Below, piece after piece: positions 24,526-35,688 of a stretch of 64,000 nt of DNA. Where the stretch lies: NCBI GenBank assembly GCA_019009955.1, contig CM032231.1:90532001-90596000 (forward strand), in the 5' to 3' direction. Position 1 is the first letter of the stretch, and every line of letters begins with the position of its first letter. The translations under genes were made by a program, and so were the position numbers. Source of the stretch: Riptortus pedestris (Eukaryota; Arthropoda; Insecta; Hemiptera; Alydidae). The notes under the pieces are model-generated. The model was given only the letters and a program-made list of their open reading frames with translations. It ran no database searches and was not told the origin of the DNA.

Positions 24526-27000
24526 ATTATTTATTTAGGTGAGTCGCAATTTCAGCGACTGACGCTTTTTCATATTATAAAAATAAAATAGTATAGGTAA
24601 TGCGACCTTATTCAAAAAAATATGTTAAAATATCTACAGTTGTAGGTAAGAGCACGGTTACTTTTTCTCCATTGGATATTATTAAGGGCAATGCCCTAAA
24701 AACTATATATTGTGGAATTATCTGTAAGGATAATCGTATTCCATAGAATCAGATGCTTAATTATCTTTAGGCGAGACAATACAATACGAAGTATTTCTGT
24801 GTTGCAATGTAACGTGTAATATCTGAATAATCAAACCTCTGCTCTGAGCTGTCGTAAACAATACCACACCCAGATTTCTGGGCTGATGGATTTCAAACGG
24901 TGCTAATTCTAGAGCGAATTGTGCCGAAGTACCTACATCTGATAATTAGCAACACAAACAATGCAACGGAGCATCTGAAAGGCCAATTCAGTGGTGACAA
25001 TACTCGGTGTGTATTATACTGTCTGCATTATTATATCAGATAAACAGTATAGTGACCTCCCCTTGGTACTGTTAATATAGAATACCGTCAGCCATGATGT
25101 AACGTTGATTTCACTAAAAATTAATTTAGATCTACTTTGGGTGACTACCCTGGCCAATTTTCTTGAAAAAAATAGAATTTTCCGTACTTTTGTGAAAATA
25201 CTACTTCCAATTTATATTCTTCTTACCTCTAATTTCATTTAAATACCTTGTTAATAAACCTCTATTCTATACCTTGTTATATACCTCTTCTATCTATAAT
25301 GATATAAAAGTGGCATTGGCGAAAATAATTTTGTTTATAAACACGCCTAAGCTTGTATACAACTCGTATTTACTTGAAGGGGCTGCCTTTTCCAACTTCG
25401 CCTATTATATTGAGATCGGAGCTAAGAAATATTTTTTCACTCCCACACACTCATATGTATATCGTCAAATCTAGAAAAATTTTAGCAATTCTAAAATCTC
25501 TGTGTGTAGATTTTGGTTTCAATAATTGATTTACAGAAATGACTGCTAGGGGAATATGATTTATTTGAGGTCTTATTTCGTTCCATTTATCAGGTAGTTA
25601 GTGTAAAACATGACACTAGAATATGCTTCAAATCCCGAATCACTAATATAAATATTTCGACAAAAGCGCGTAATTTTCAGGGCAGGAGTAAAACTCTTTA
25701 ATGCACTGCCTAAATCTAAAAAAAAAAGATATAATTTGTTTAGAAGTGAGTTAATGAATTTCATGCCTAAAAGATGTTCTTTTCCATAAGATGAATGCTA
25801 TCAAAAATGTTCAAGTATAAAATAAATCAAGAAAATATTTGCCATACAAATTGGCCAAAAAATAATTTATGTTCATGTGCATTTTCTCTTTATGATGGAG
25901 ACAAGTTTCTCATCTTTTATAAACCATGTCATACTTTTTAAAAAATCTAAGGCTAATATCAAATCATTTCAATATATTAAAAATAAATATTATGTATTTA
26001 GAATGATCTATTGGCTATATGGTTAACAATATTAATTTATTATATATAACAATTGAATGGAATCATTTTACGAAAAGTTCATAATTTTATTACGAATGCA
26101 TTATAAACGTTTGTTATTAATTAATATGGAAATATATCAATTAATAACGTTATTAATAATATAAGTAAATTTATTAAAATAAACGAAAACAAATATTTGA
26201 TGTATCCTATTACGTTTTGTTGACATTAAAGGAAATCAATACATCATTTCATTTCATCCAATTTACTGAAGTCTCAACTCAAAGTTATCCATCAATTGTT
26301 AGTACACCACCAAACCAAACACAACCAAGCACAGCTTACAGGAAACGGTCTGTACAAAATTTAGAAAATGGAAGAAAATCGGTATAAGAATCAAAAAATC
26401 ATAGTGTAATAAAACTATTTTTGTCTACTAATTATCCTGTGGGTAGATGAACACTAATTGTAAATAAAAAATGAAATTTGATTTGTATTATGTCAAATGT
26501 CGTTATATTGACATCAACCTTTTAAATTTTCGGAAGAGCAATTTTCCCCATGACACGATATTTGTTTGTACTCACGAGCGGTTCGTCAATATTCATCAAA
26601 TGGCCATTCCATGATTTACTCAGGAAATAATATATTGACAGTAGAGAACATTTTCAGGAAGGAAATGAAAGGATACTTTTGAGCTAATATAAATCCAAGC
26701 GTTATTTTAATTTTATTTACACATAGAAATCTTTAAGTTTTATTTCAACCTTGTCATTGACGTACAGAAGGGCTAGTAGAATATAAAGCTGCAGACTAAC
26801 CAGCAATTCACCCGGACTAAATAACTACTGTTCAGACATCCTCAACATATTGTACACACAACGTGCAATTATCCACATAAAATGTCTCATAATTGTGCAT
26901 TAAAGTCTATTTTGCATAGTTCACGCAGAAAACAGTCTCCCTTTATAGGGATACAGTAGTGGGGAAATAACAGGGAAAAATGTGTGTTAAAAAAAAAAAA
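24526..27000. other. Unannotated AT-rich stretch (about 2.5 kb)
   Basis: The largest stretch here without a recognised repeat. The part at 24830-25100 is less AT-rich but has no protein-like frame. The two small open frames at 25274-25474 (+) and 25573-25764 (-) are not supported by composition or motif. Confidence 0.35.

Positions 27001-27091
<91 letters not shown>
27001..27091. repeat. Compound (CA)n-(TA)n microsatellite
   Basis: Poly-A, then about ten CA units, then a long (TA)n with ACATACA interruptions. Confidence 0.95.
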
Positions 27092-27092
<1 letters not shown>

Positions 27093-27557
27093 TGCGGCGA
27101 CTAGGTCGGGGATTGCTGTGTACCAGTCACTGGATATGAAGTGTAGGTCAAGAGGTCTGCCGTTCGCGAGTGAGTCGTTCCCTATATAGAAGGAAGGGGG
27201 GAAAAAACCTATACGAGGGTTATAAGAAATGTGTTCAGAAGTGAAGGTGTGAAAAATTCGTGCATTTTTTTTTTTTTTTTTTGTTTTTTTTTTACTGTTT
27301 CATGATAAATCACAGAAAGACAAGGTTTTTCAGAAAGTTATCATCCCACTACAGCATACTTTGAACTGAATTCCATGCAATTTGGTTGGCATTTAAAAAC
27401 ATGACACCTACATCATCACAGCACAAACACACATTAATTTGTTCAGACTCGCTGAGTTCATTATTATCCCCCCCGAGACATTTAAATCACTCACCCAATA
27501 GCACTAAACATAACAGAAGAAATTTATAAACAACAAACATATTAAAATACAATTACC

Positions 27558-27963
27558 CTATATTGGCTGCCAGGACACGAAGACCTTATGATTAGTACGG
27601 CAGCAGGCTAAACTAATTACTCAAGAAAAATCAATAAACACAAACAAACTATACGAAGACATAGTGAAACATATAGCCACCGAATCCTAAACAAATGGCA
27701 ATCAGAATGGATGGAAGTAAAGAACCACCTCCGCAGTATCAAAAGTACTATTAAGGAGTGTCCATCGAGCCATATGAGTACTAGACGGGAGGAAGTTGTT
27801 CTTGCCAGGCTCAGGATCGGCCACACATACCTGACACATAGACACTCAATGACAAGGACAGACAACCCTATATGCAAATACGTACTGCAACAAACACCTT
27901 ACGATAAAACCCATACAGACAGACTGTATCCAACGAAAAAAATCATCACATACCCTACGATAT
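27558..27963 (+). pseudogene. LINE ORF2 C-terminal fragment (RNase H end and tail domain)
   Basis: The first part reads WLPGHEDL, resembling the last RNase H motif (W-P-H) of Jockey/I-type LINEs, and is followed by an in-frame stop. From about 27690 the frame gives WQSEWMEVKNHLRSIK, then RREEVVLARLRIGHTYLTHR and a degraded cysteine/histidine segment (NPICKY), ending in IITYPTI and a stop at 27963. The W..W...L..IK...RR-EVVLARLRIGHT-LTH pattern is characteristic of the C-terminus of these retrotransposons. It is 5'-truncated and broken. A second, independent piece with the same motif is at 40570-40726. Confidence 0.75.
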
Positions 27964-28110
27964 GACAGAAATATTAACTGACAGCAGCCAATATATTCCA
28001 CAAATACTAACATACAAACATATACAAATACATATAGTATAAAATAGAGTAGGTCTACAGCATACTTAAAATGATTTAAAAGGGATAACTTTTATTATAT
28101 TCATTTAGAC

Positions 28111-28827
28111 AATACTTAATAAAATTAATATATTATCATACAATGTAGCTGGTATTAAAAATAAAATTAATGACTTAGAATTTTTTAAGTTTGTTAAGTC
28201 TTTTGAATTTTTTTGTTTATTAGAAACTCATGTAGAGAGTAAAGATTTTGTATTGATAGAAAAGTATTTTGCTGGGTTTATATTGCAATGGGTAGAAGTA
28301 ACTAGAGAAAGTATTTTTGGAAGGGCTAAGGGAGGTTATTTGATAGGTATTACGCAAGATAGTATTTTACAAAATGTGCTTAACATATTGGAAATAAATA
28401 ACAAAGTTTTAATACATTGTAAACCAAGTAAGGACAGGGAGTTTTATATATTTCCTACTTATATAAATGGGTCTATGTGGGACAGTGATTTTAATATTGT
28501 AGAAAAAACTCTAAGACCAAATTTTAATTATATTTTAATAGGTGATATGAATATTTTGTAAATATTACTTATACTAAAAATACTTAAATGTAATGCATTT
28601 TGCTTGCATTTGCAATACTAAAGTATTTTATTATATAAAAGGCAGAGCTCAACAGACGGACTTATCAGTCCATGTTATGTATGTTAGGTTTAATTATTAT
28701 ATCAAATGTAATAGAAAATTTAAATTTTAAGTTTTTTTTTAAGTTTAGAAATAAATATCATTATTTTAATTATGCCAATGAAGTAATTGTAAATTTATTT
28801 GTAGTTATTTTTCTGAATAAACATACT
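28111..28827 (+). mobile_element. LINE fragment with endonuclease domain and direct target repeats
   Basis: An open frame from 28109 to 28561 reads as an apurinic-like LINE endonuclease N-terminal domain. In order it has SYNVAGIKNKINDLEFF (metal-binding Asn motif), FCLLETH (catalytic Glu motif), GRAKGGYLIGI, FYIFPTYING and finally LIGDMNI at the GD-N motif, then a stop. Everything after that motif (rest of endonuclease, reverse transcriptase) is missing and AT-rich 3' sequence follows. Imperfect direct repeats (28091-28110 and 28828-28847, both ending CGTTTAGAC or CATTTAGAC) flank it, so it inserted as an already deleted unit. Confidence 0.72.
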
Positions 28828-29132
28828 TTATTATTATTCGTTTAGACTAAGCACAGATATGAGAAATACTCAGATATTTAAGGAATATTTTCCATAATTC
28901 ATAAATAATGTACAACTAAGGAGTACATGAAGGAATAAATATATTCTTCTAACAGAGATCTTGCCAATCACCATCGATGTGAGGCACAAACCAAATAAAT
29001 GAAAATAAAATGATAAATCCTTTGTAGATATTGTATATTATTTTGTTCTCTGTATTTTTTCACTTCATGAAAAGACTATAGTTTTTATCAGGACTTTTTA
29101 TTTATTTACCCAGAGTCCTGTATATATATATA

Positions 29133-30380
29133 AAATTGTAACCTCTGTCTGTACATTGATTTTTTTCTCGAAATTTCACGATAACTTTTCGTTTCACATG
29201 TCATAGACACCAACACTGCATTTTGTTTCTTTGGTGTCTGTTTGTTTGTTTGTTACCTTTTCACGCATAAACGGCTGAACCGAATTTTATGAAACTTGGT
29301 ATGTATATTACTACTAATCCAACTTAGACTTTAGGCTATGTTATTATTCTCTGATACGAACAGAAGTGAGGGTTATAAGGGAGATCTGAAATTAAAAATA
29401 GCGATATTTCGTTTCCTATTGGTTTTTTAGCAAATATGCACATAACAAAAGTTCAGGATCAATAAGAAGGCCAAGTCCTCTACAGTTTTTTAATAACAAA
29501 TTAAAAAAACAGCTGGCAGTCGCCCGGCAGTCGTGGTCCAGGCAACGCAGCTTTAATCAGCAGGCACTGAGGATGCAGCATTGACTCCAAAAGTGCACTC
29601 TGCATTATATTAAAAAACTGTAGAGGACTTGGCCTTCTTATTGATCCTGATCAATTGGTTCCTCTACCATCCAGCATATTCCAGAGATATAACAAAAGTT
29701 GTTTATTTTGTTATTTAGAGTAACTTATTTTAAATACACTTTTGTCGTATAGCGAAATAAAAATTAGTTATACGCTAAAATCCATAGCGTGAGTCAAGAA
29801 TTTTATTTGGTAGAAAAGACGCAACCGAACTAAACAAAACTCGGTATGTTTATTAGCACTTACGCCTCCATGATAATAAGCTCTACCAACATTTCTAGGA
29901 ACGGGCAAGAGTGGGGGTTGTAAGGGAGGCTGGAAATTAAAAATAGCGATATTTCGTTTCCTATTGGTTTTTCGGCAGACGTGCCCATGACAAAAGTTCT
30001 TTATTTTGTTATTTAGAGTAACTTTTGCTATATTAACGTTTGTTTTATAACAAATTATAAACGAGGTATACATTTAAAACTAAAGCGGGAGCCAACTATT
30101 TCATTCGGCAGTAACGGTTTAACCGAACTTTACAAAACTCGGTATGTGAATTACCATTAATTCTCCCAAGATTATAAGCTATATTAAAAATTTTAGGATC
30201 AAAGGGGAGTGGGGATAATAAGAGAGGCTGAAATGAAAAACTCGCTTCTTTTATTTTCTATTTGTTTTTCGCCAAACGTGTACATAACAAAAGTTGTTTA
30301 CTTTTTATTTAGAGTAACTTTTGTCGTAAAATGAAGTAAACACGGGATATACGATAAACGGGAGTCAATAATTATATTAG
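29133..30380 (-). mobile_element. Repeat family B, copy 5, interrupted and decayed
   Basis: Begins after a short (TA)n with the reversed B end (AACCTCTGTCTGTACATTGA), then (GTTT)n and GCATAAACGGCTGAACCG. It continues with 300-bp units, interrupted at 29454-29688 by a snap-back element. The units become progressively more diverged to about 30380; the CCCGG start is not found, so this copy is truncated. Confidence 0.75.
29454..29688 (+). mobile_element. Snap-back (Penelope-like) element P1a with 12-bp target duplication
   Basis: Inserted in B copy 5: ATAACAAAAGTT at 29442-29453 is repeated at 29689-29700. The ends of the insert fold back: 29454-29494 is the exact reverse complement of 29610-29650. 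Inside is CTGAGGATGCAG...CTCCAAAA (29567-29592), fitting a decayed CTGANGA-stem-GAAA core. The tail after the right arm contains CTACCATCCAGCA, shared with the element at 34239-34459. A foldback, a 12-14 bp duplication and a 3' tail fit Penelope-like element ends better than a DNA transposon; no protein is present. Confidence 0.65.
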
Positions 30381-31440
30381 TACTTATTTAAGGGGTTTTT
30401 ATAAATGAATATTATGACAAATGATGTTATTTTTTAGTCTTATATGATAGGTCTAAGAATGATTCGGATTTATGAGGTTATAAATCTCCGTAGCCTCCTC
30501 CTCATTTATTTATTTTCCCAATAAAATAACTTTTTTATTTATTTCCAATAGAAATATAAACTATTTCCTGTATTTAATATAAACTCGATATGAATATGAA
30601 TGTTTAAAGTTGCAGGGAGGGCTCTTTTCCCCTCATCTAGCTTTTTGCATATAAATGAAATTATTTTTGGGTACCAATATTATTTAGTTCCATCAGGTAG
30701 ATGAATTTTTAAAATAATATTCTAAATCAATAAAGGAAAATAATGATGATAACTCTCATGGGAGAGAGGAAATTGACGGGAGGCAAAACAGTTAATTGGG
30801 TTTACTTATTTCCAGTGAATTGCTGGCATTACGGGAAGTGTATTCCACTGAGATTTACGAATATAATCTTATGTATAAAACTATGCTTAAACTATATGTG
30901 TTCGGATTGGTTTTTGACAGGGCATATGTTCATTATAAATGGTATTTAATTGTAATAAATGCTATCCATGGTTATGGTTCGAATTATTCAAAAACGGTGA
31001 ATCAAAAAGTCGAGAGGGATATATTAGGAACACATTTTCATTTATTCTTCAAAACTAAATTTGTTATTCTATTATTCCCCAAAAGTTACACTTTAATACA
31101 CTACATGCGGACGGAGCAGGCAGACGCCATCAAGATCTCTAGATTCCAAATACCACTGCACTGTTAGCCTGATTGAATTTAGGAGGATGTTGTATGAGGA
31201 ATAAGCCTGTAGGGGAACAGCGGTAATTATAGCTGCAAACAATGTACTCCTTGCTTATAGCATGTTGAATGAGATCTCCTGTAACATACGTTCGCATTTC
31301 ACACCGAACATTCGTCTGAGCAGTGTTACTCAGTTTCATTAGCCAGAAATAGCGTGTTCTCAACCCTTGTGGTTGAAGGTTATTAAAATGTAAACTATCC
31401 AAGCATTGAGTTGGGTTGCTCTCAGAGTGGAAGCCGTAGT
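30381..31440. other. Unannotated AT-rich stretch
   Basis: No recognised gene or repeat. An open frame at 30796-31167 (+) overlaps other frames and shows no motif. Confidence 0.35.
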
Positions 31441-32247
31441 CAATCGTTTTATGTAAAAAGGAAGGTCAAGTTCGTTAATCGTTAAAATCGGATCAGTGGG
31501 GGGGAGGGGGGGGGTTTAGAGGTTTCTTTTTGTTGGAAAATATGAAATATATCCGTTTCTATACGTCGGATTGAAAAATTGTATTCAATCAATCGTATTG
31601 CAAATTAAATGTACTATAAATATTTTCATATACATTTGTTCCCTAACTTAAATATTAACCGAAATATTTGTATTCTTTAGTTTTCAGTCTTCAGAATAAC
31701 CCGACTCCTACTAATCTCACATAAACAATACTCTGTTATATAATAAACCTCTTTATTAGATGCTTAAACACCCAATATTGACTTCAAGAGACGAGATACA
31801 GGCAAATACGTTCTGTTGACCCCCCCCCCATATTTAGTACTTGGATTACAAAACTGTTAGTGAGCTACAAATTATTCTGATTCATTATAAATTACAGTAC
31901 TATATATAGTAAATGTTTTTCAATAAAATTGACATTTTATATTCAGATGTATTTCCTGTGTGCATGTTCTTACACAATAAATTTCGTTCGTATTTCAGTA
32001 ATTATTTTTCTTTCCGGTAAAGAATATTTCCATTTGTCTGTTGAGCTCTGAGGGGTTGGCGGACCTGATTATTTACAATTCAGACGCATTCCGTTGGGTT
32101 TTTATTAAAATTGACTAAAATATTTCTCATTACCTCAACTTAATATTCACTTTGGTGTTAAGTGTTACCAGTATTTTGATTTGTCTATTGTAAACCTTAA
32201 CGTGGGAAATTTGTTTTGTTTACCCATCCCTTGAGTGACGGACTTTT
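31441..32247 (+). mobile_element. Family A right half, long form, left half missing
   Basis: Begins abruptly at AATCGTTTTATGTAAAAAGG, which lies just after the microsatellite in complete copies, so the left end and core are absent. Poly-G (31497-31515) and poly-C (31820-31829) tracts are present. The right end is decayed: GGGAAATTTGTTTTGTTTAC, hairpin reduced, GAGTGACGGACTTTT. Confidence 0.78.
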
Positions 32248-32339
32248 GTTAGTTTAATATATTTTATTTTATTCGAGGAGATATTTATTCCTATTTAGTG
32301 TAATTTCTAATTCATTGAACTATTTTATACTTTCTAAGG

Positions 32340-32730
32340 AAGAGAAATGTTCAGTCGTCTTTCCCGCGCTTAGTTAGTTCGCTAACCGGCCATACATGAG
32401 GAGGTCGCCGTAGGCGGTGGCCAAGAGGGGAAACTGCAGCGCTAGCGTAGTGGACGCACCACTTGTTTTATGGCTGGGCAGCCGTTGTTGATTCTATTGT
32501 CCCACGTGTATCACGTGCTTGGATTGTACTCCCCAAAAAGGTGAACATTGTTCGGCTTCCGCAGCTCTTGTATTCAGAAAGGATCCCCGCATCGAAGATA
32601 GAGATCTCCGCGGTCAGTTTGCACCAGCTAGTAGAAAGGAATCTACTGTGGAACACAACGCTGGAAAGAAAACCCGCCTCATGAAAAGTATATTATTCTC
32701 GAAGGTACCTCTTTCTTTATTATAATGCTA
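32340..32730. other. GC-richer island, identity unknown
   Basis: Base composition is clearly higher in GC than the surroundings (for example GGAGGTCGCCGTAGGCGG and CCCACGTGTATCACGTGC). Overlapping frames of 62-73 aa exist on both strands but none resembles a known domain. Could be part of an LTR, a leader region or an exon; no matching copy is present here. Confidence 0.3.
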
Positions 32731-32792
32731 GCATTATCGACGTGAACAATCAAATGGGTACTCATAATATAGGACTTTTCAATCATTATTTA

Positions 32793-32796
<4 letters not shown>

Positions 32797-32854
<58 letters not shown>
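32797..32854. repeat. (TA)n microsatellite
   Basis: About 58 bp of TA not associated with A or B sequence. Confidence 0.95.
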
Positions 32855-32859
<5 letters not shown>

Positions 32860-33299
32860 GCTTGCCGCTAAAGTTTACAAACCCAACAAAGGGTAACCAT
32901 TGTGTTCTGTCTATGTTGTACAGTCATATTTCATAAAGTTAAAGTTTCTTTGTTTTCATCACATCTTTATCAATAAGTGTTAATGTTTGTTTCATTAGAT
33001 TTAAGGTTAGTCCCTAAATTAGTATTCTTTTCAGGTTTAAATTGTATCAAATTAGTCTCATTCTGTTATAACTTCTCAGGAGGTTCATTATTATAAAGTT
33101 TATTTATATGCTATTACTTATTTAATATATTTTGATTCTTTGGAGTACTCAAAGAGTAACTTGTATTATTTCACCCTCATCTTTCCTAGAGAATAGTAAA
33201 TACTTCGGTATAATCAAGGTGAGGAAATTATCTCTTTTATTAATTTTATTTTAGTCTAATGCTTTCTTATTATTAACACAAAAGCTAACCGCACGCCCT

Positions 33300-33520
33300 A
33301 ACAAGAGTGATTCAGAAGGGTGTCGTATTTTATTGTTATTGCTATTAAATTAATGGCCAGATATAAAAGTGCGACAATAGCTTGTAGTTCTGCAGTTTAT
33401 ATGGAAGGAAATTGGGATCATTTATATTTCCTGTCAATATCTTTCTAAATTATTCTACAACCTGCATTGTCATTTATTTCCGATCCATCGTTATGAATTA
33501 CCTTGTAATCTGCTTATTTT
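33300..33520 (-). pseudogene. LINE-type RNase H domain relic
   Basis: On the minus strand one frame reads KVIHNDGSEINDNAGCRII (first Asp motif, NDGS for the usual TDGS), then FPSI and, after a stop, TAELQAIVALLYLAINLIAI (the catalytic Glu helix, taEl-AI-AL). Three in-frame stops interrupt it. The order and spacing of DGS and TAELQAI fit the RNase H domain of Jockey/I-type LINEs. No flanking reverse transcriptase is recognisable. Confidence 0.62.
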
Positions 33521-33740
33521 TCCAGGTCGACCAATACAATGGTTTTTATATTTTTTTTTTCTTTTATTTTAAGATTTAGGTAGTACATCAAAGTTTATTC
33601 ACCCACATTCATTTCTATTATTTTTTTTTGTTGAGTACTCTCCTCATGATTACATGTTTCACAAAAAAAAAAAAAAAAAAAATAAAAAAAAAATAAAAAT
33701 GATATATCACGTAATTGAGTACCTCAAAGAAATAAGTATT

Positions 33741-33905
33741 TATGTACAACTATAATGAAATAATAATTGTAACTGTACTTTTACGGACTGTATGTACACC
33801 AAGTAACAATTATATCATTAGTTTTATTATACTAATGATATTATTGTTACTTGGTGTAAATACAGTCCGTAAAAGTACAGTTTCAATTATTATTTACAAT
33901 AATGA
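33741..33905. mobile_element. Foldback element or MITE, about 165 bp hairpin
   Basis: Left arm (33745-33821) and right arm (33832-33905) are near-perfect reverse complements. They share ACTGTACTTTTACGGACTGT and CCAAGTAACAAT-type blocks around a loop of about 10 bp (TTTTATTATA). No target duplication was settled and no partner copy lies in this window. Confidence 0.6.
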
Positions 33906-34238
33906 TCTAAGTAAGATACAAAAACTTGATATTTCAATAGCAAATAAACAGATTTATTACATATTTTGTTCTGTAGAATACAATTTACGCTTTTGGATCT
34001 GTTTAGAAGAGAGGTTGTCTCTTAAATTGCTAATAAAAAAATGTTAGTACTTGGCTCATCAAAAGCAGCTCATATTTTTTGCATAACACTTGTTTACTAA
34101 AGTAGGTATTAAGGATTGTCTATGTAGAATAAAGCATGCCGTTAACACATTTAGCAGTGTTCCTTTCATTCGATTATGATACTTTTACCTTAAAAAAATT
34201 GGTAGGTCATTGGCATAAAGTAATACCTATATTTTTCT

Positions 34239-34459
34239 CAGATAAGAAAAAACGCCTCGTTCGTTCACTATTCTTTATTCGTTGTGACAGAGCGCTTTCA
34301 GAGCACACGCTCCATCATCATTGTGAAGAGCAGGCCACTGATGATGGAGCGTATGCTCTGAAAGCGCTCTGTCACAACGAATAAAGAATAGTGAAGGAAC
34401 ACGGCGTTTTTTCTTACCTGAGATAATAATTCCTTCACCATCCAGCACCTCAAAAATGG
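34239..34459 (+). mobile_element. Snap-back (Penelope-like) element P1b with 14-bp target duplication
   Basis: ACCTATATTTTTCT at 34225-34238 is repeated at 34460-34473. Arms 34239-34321 and 34338-34420 are near-perfect reverse complements of about 80 bp. The right arm holds CTGATGATGGAGC, GTAT, GCTCTGAAAG (34338-34363), matching the CTGATGA-stem-GAAA hammerhead core with one extra base. The tail ACCTGAGATAATAATTCCTT with CACCATCCAGCA resembles that of 29454-29688. The 82-aa open frame over it is a shadow. Confidence 0.68.
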
Positions 34460-35408
34460 ACCTATATTTTTCTGTAAATACTTAGAAGAATTTTAAATTT
34501 TCTAATTTTGCTCGAGCGTCTGTTATTACTGGGTTGTGGTAGCGTAATATTGGGGATTCGTAGTTCTGGTTTTCAACAACACAGTGTATTTCTTTGCCAC
34601 ACCTGTTCAATTAGAGTTGTCACATTAATTTCATCGATATGTAATACGATGCAAAGTTTTTCTTCTGCATTACAATCTATCAGAGTGTTCCATTTTTTTG
34701 ATCTTGTATAGGTTCCCAATTGTGGTCATTGCTAGGATGTTTTTATCGGGGATGTACATAAGAATATATATGAAATACAAGGCTAACAATGCGGATAAAA
34801 TGACCCAAACTGCATACAACATACCCAGATACCCATCAACACATCCTCAAACATCATTTAATTTTGTTTAGCTGTATTTAAATTGTTTTTTTCAATAAAT
34901 GTTGTTTCAAAAGTAATGTTTCATAAAGTTATATTTTTATAATATAAAAAGTTCAAATAATTGATAAAGAAAGAAATAATACTAAACGGAAAATAAAATA
35001 GAACATTCACATAATAAAACATAGAAAAAGGGAAGTAAACAAAAAAAAAAACAGAAATCAAATACCTCAATCATATATTCTATAACATTTTATCTTAAAT
35101 TAATAGGTTATAAATTATGACGCAAAATAATCGAGTTCAAGATTGACTTGTAAATAATCGATTTTTAATCAGAAGACTTAACCTACCTCGGGAACCTCTC
35201 AGTACCATCTTGCTCCTCTGTGAGGACAGTCGCAACGTAATGTTTAATGTAAACGAGCACTTCAGAAATGTAAGTAGCAATATATATTTATATTTCATAA
35301 ATATATCATTGATATAGGCACCTACTAATACAAAATATAGCAAAAGAATTATTAAACATGTGTTAAATTAATGTTATTAATAATTTTTTATATATTTTTC
35401 TTTTAATA

Positions 35409-35531
35409 GGGATAGTCCCTGAAGAGGTGGCATATAAGCCACAAAATATGTAGGACAGTTGCAATAAAGTTTGCACCGGAAAAAAAAAAATTGTTTTTTA
35501 TTGGATACCCTTGCCATGAAATTTGAAGAAT
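35409..35531 (+). mobile_element. Penelope-like tail fragment (P2 family)
   Basis: GTCCCTGAAGAGGTGGCATA with the mirrored GCCAC and AAAA gives the CTGAAGA-stem-(G)AAA core at 35419-35445. It continues with CAATAAAGTTTGCACCGG, a run of As and the tail TTATTGGATACCCTTGCCAT. Nearly the same series occurs in the right arm of the foldback at 51399-51556. Single arm only. Confidence 0.6.
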
Positions 35532-35576
35532 ATAAAAGTATTTTTTATATTACTTGGTTTTCCTTATTACAATTTA

Positions 35577-35680
35577 GTAAATGAAATCCTTAGTCCCGCC
35601 CTGACTTGGAAAGTGTGGTAACATGTAGATAACCCCTCCCAATTGGCCTTAGTAGCTCAAAGTGGACGTTAATAAGTAGC
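35577..35680 (+). mobile_element. SINE 3' fragment
   Basis: Contains AAATGAAATCCTTAGTCCCG, CCCTGACTTGGAAAGTG and GGCCTTAGTAGCTCAAAGTG, ending GGACGTTAATAAG. This matches the 3' body of the SINE at 12062-12276. The tRNA-like head is missing; a solo LTR begins a few bases later. Confidence 0.65.
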
Positions 35681-35688
35681 TATAATAT

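Noticed and set aside
27001..27091. Possible SINE or LINE tail ending in the CA/TA tract
   Set aside because: No body sequence or target duplication was found.
31139..31402. 87-aa minus-strand open frame
   Set aside because: No motif, overlaps plus-strand frames equally open, composition unremarkable.
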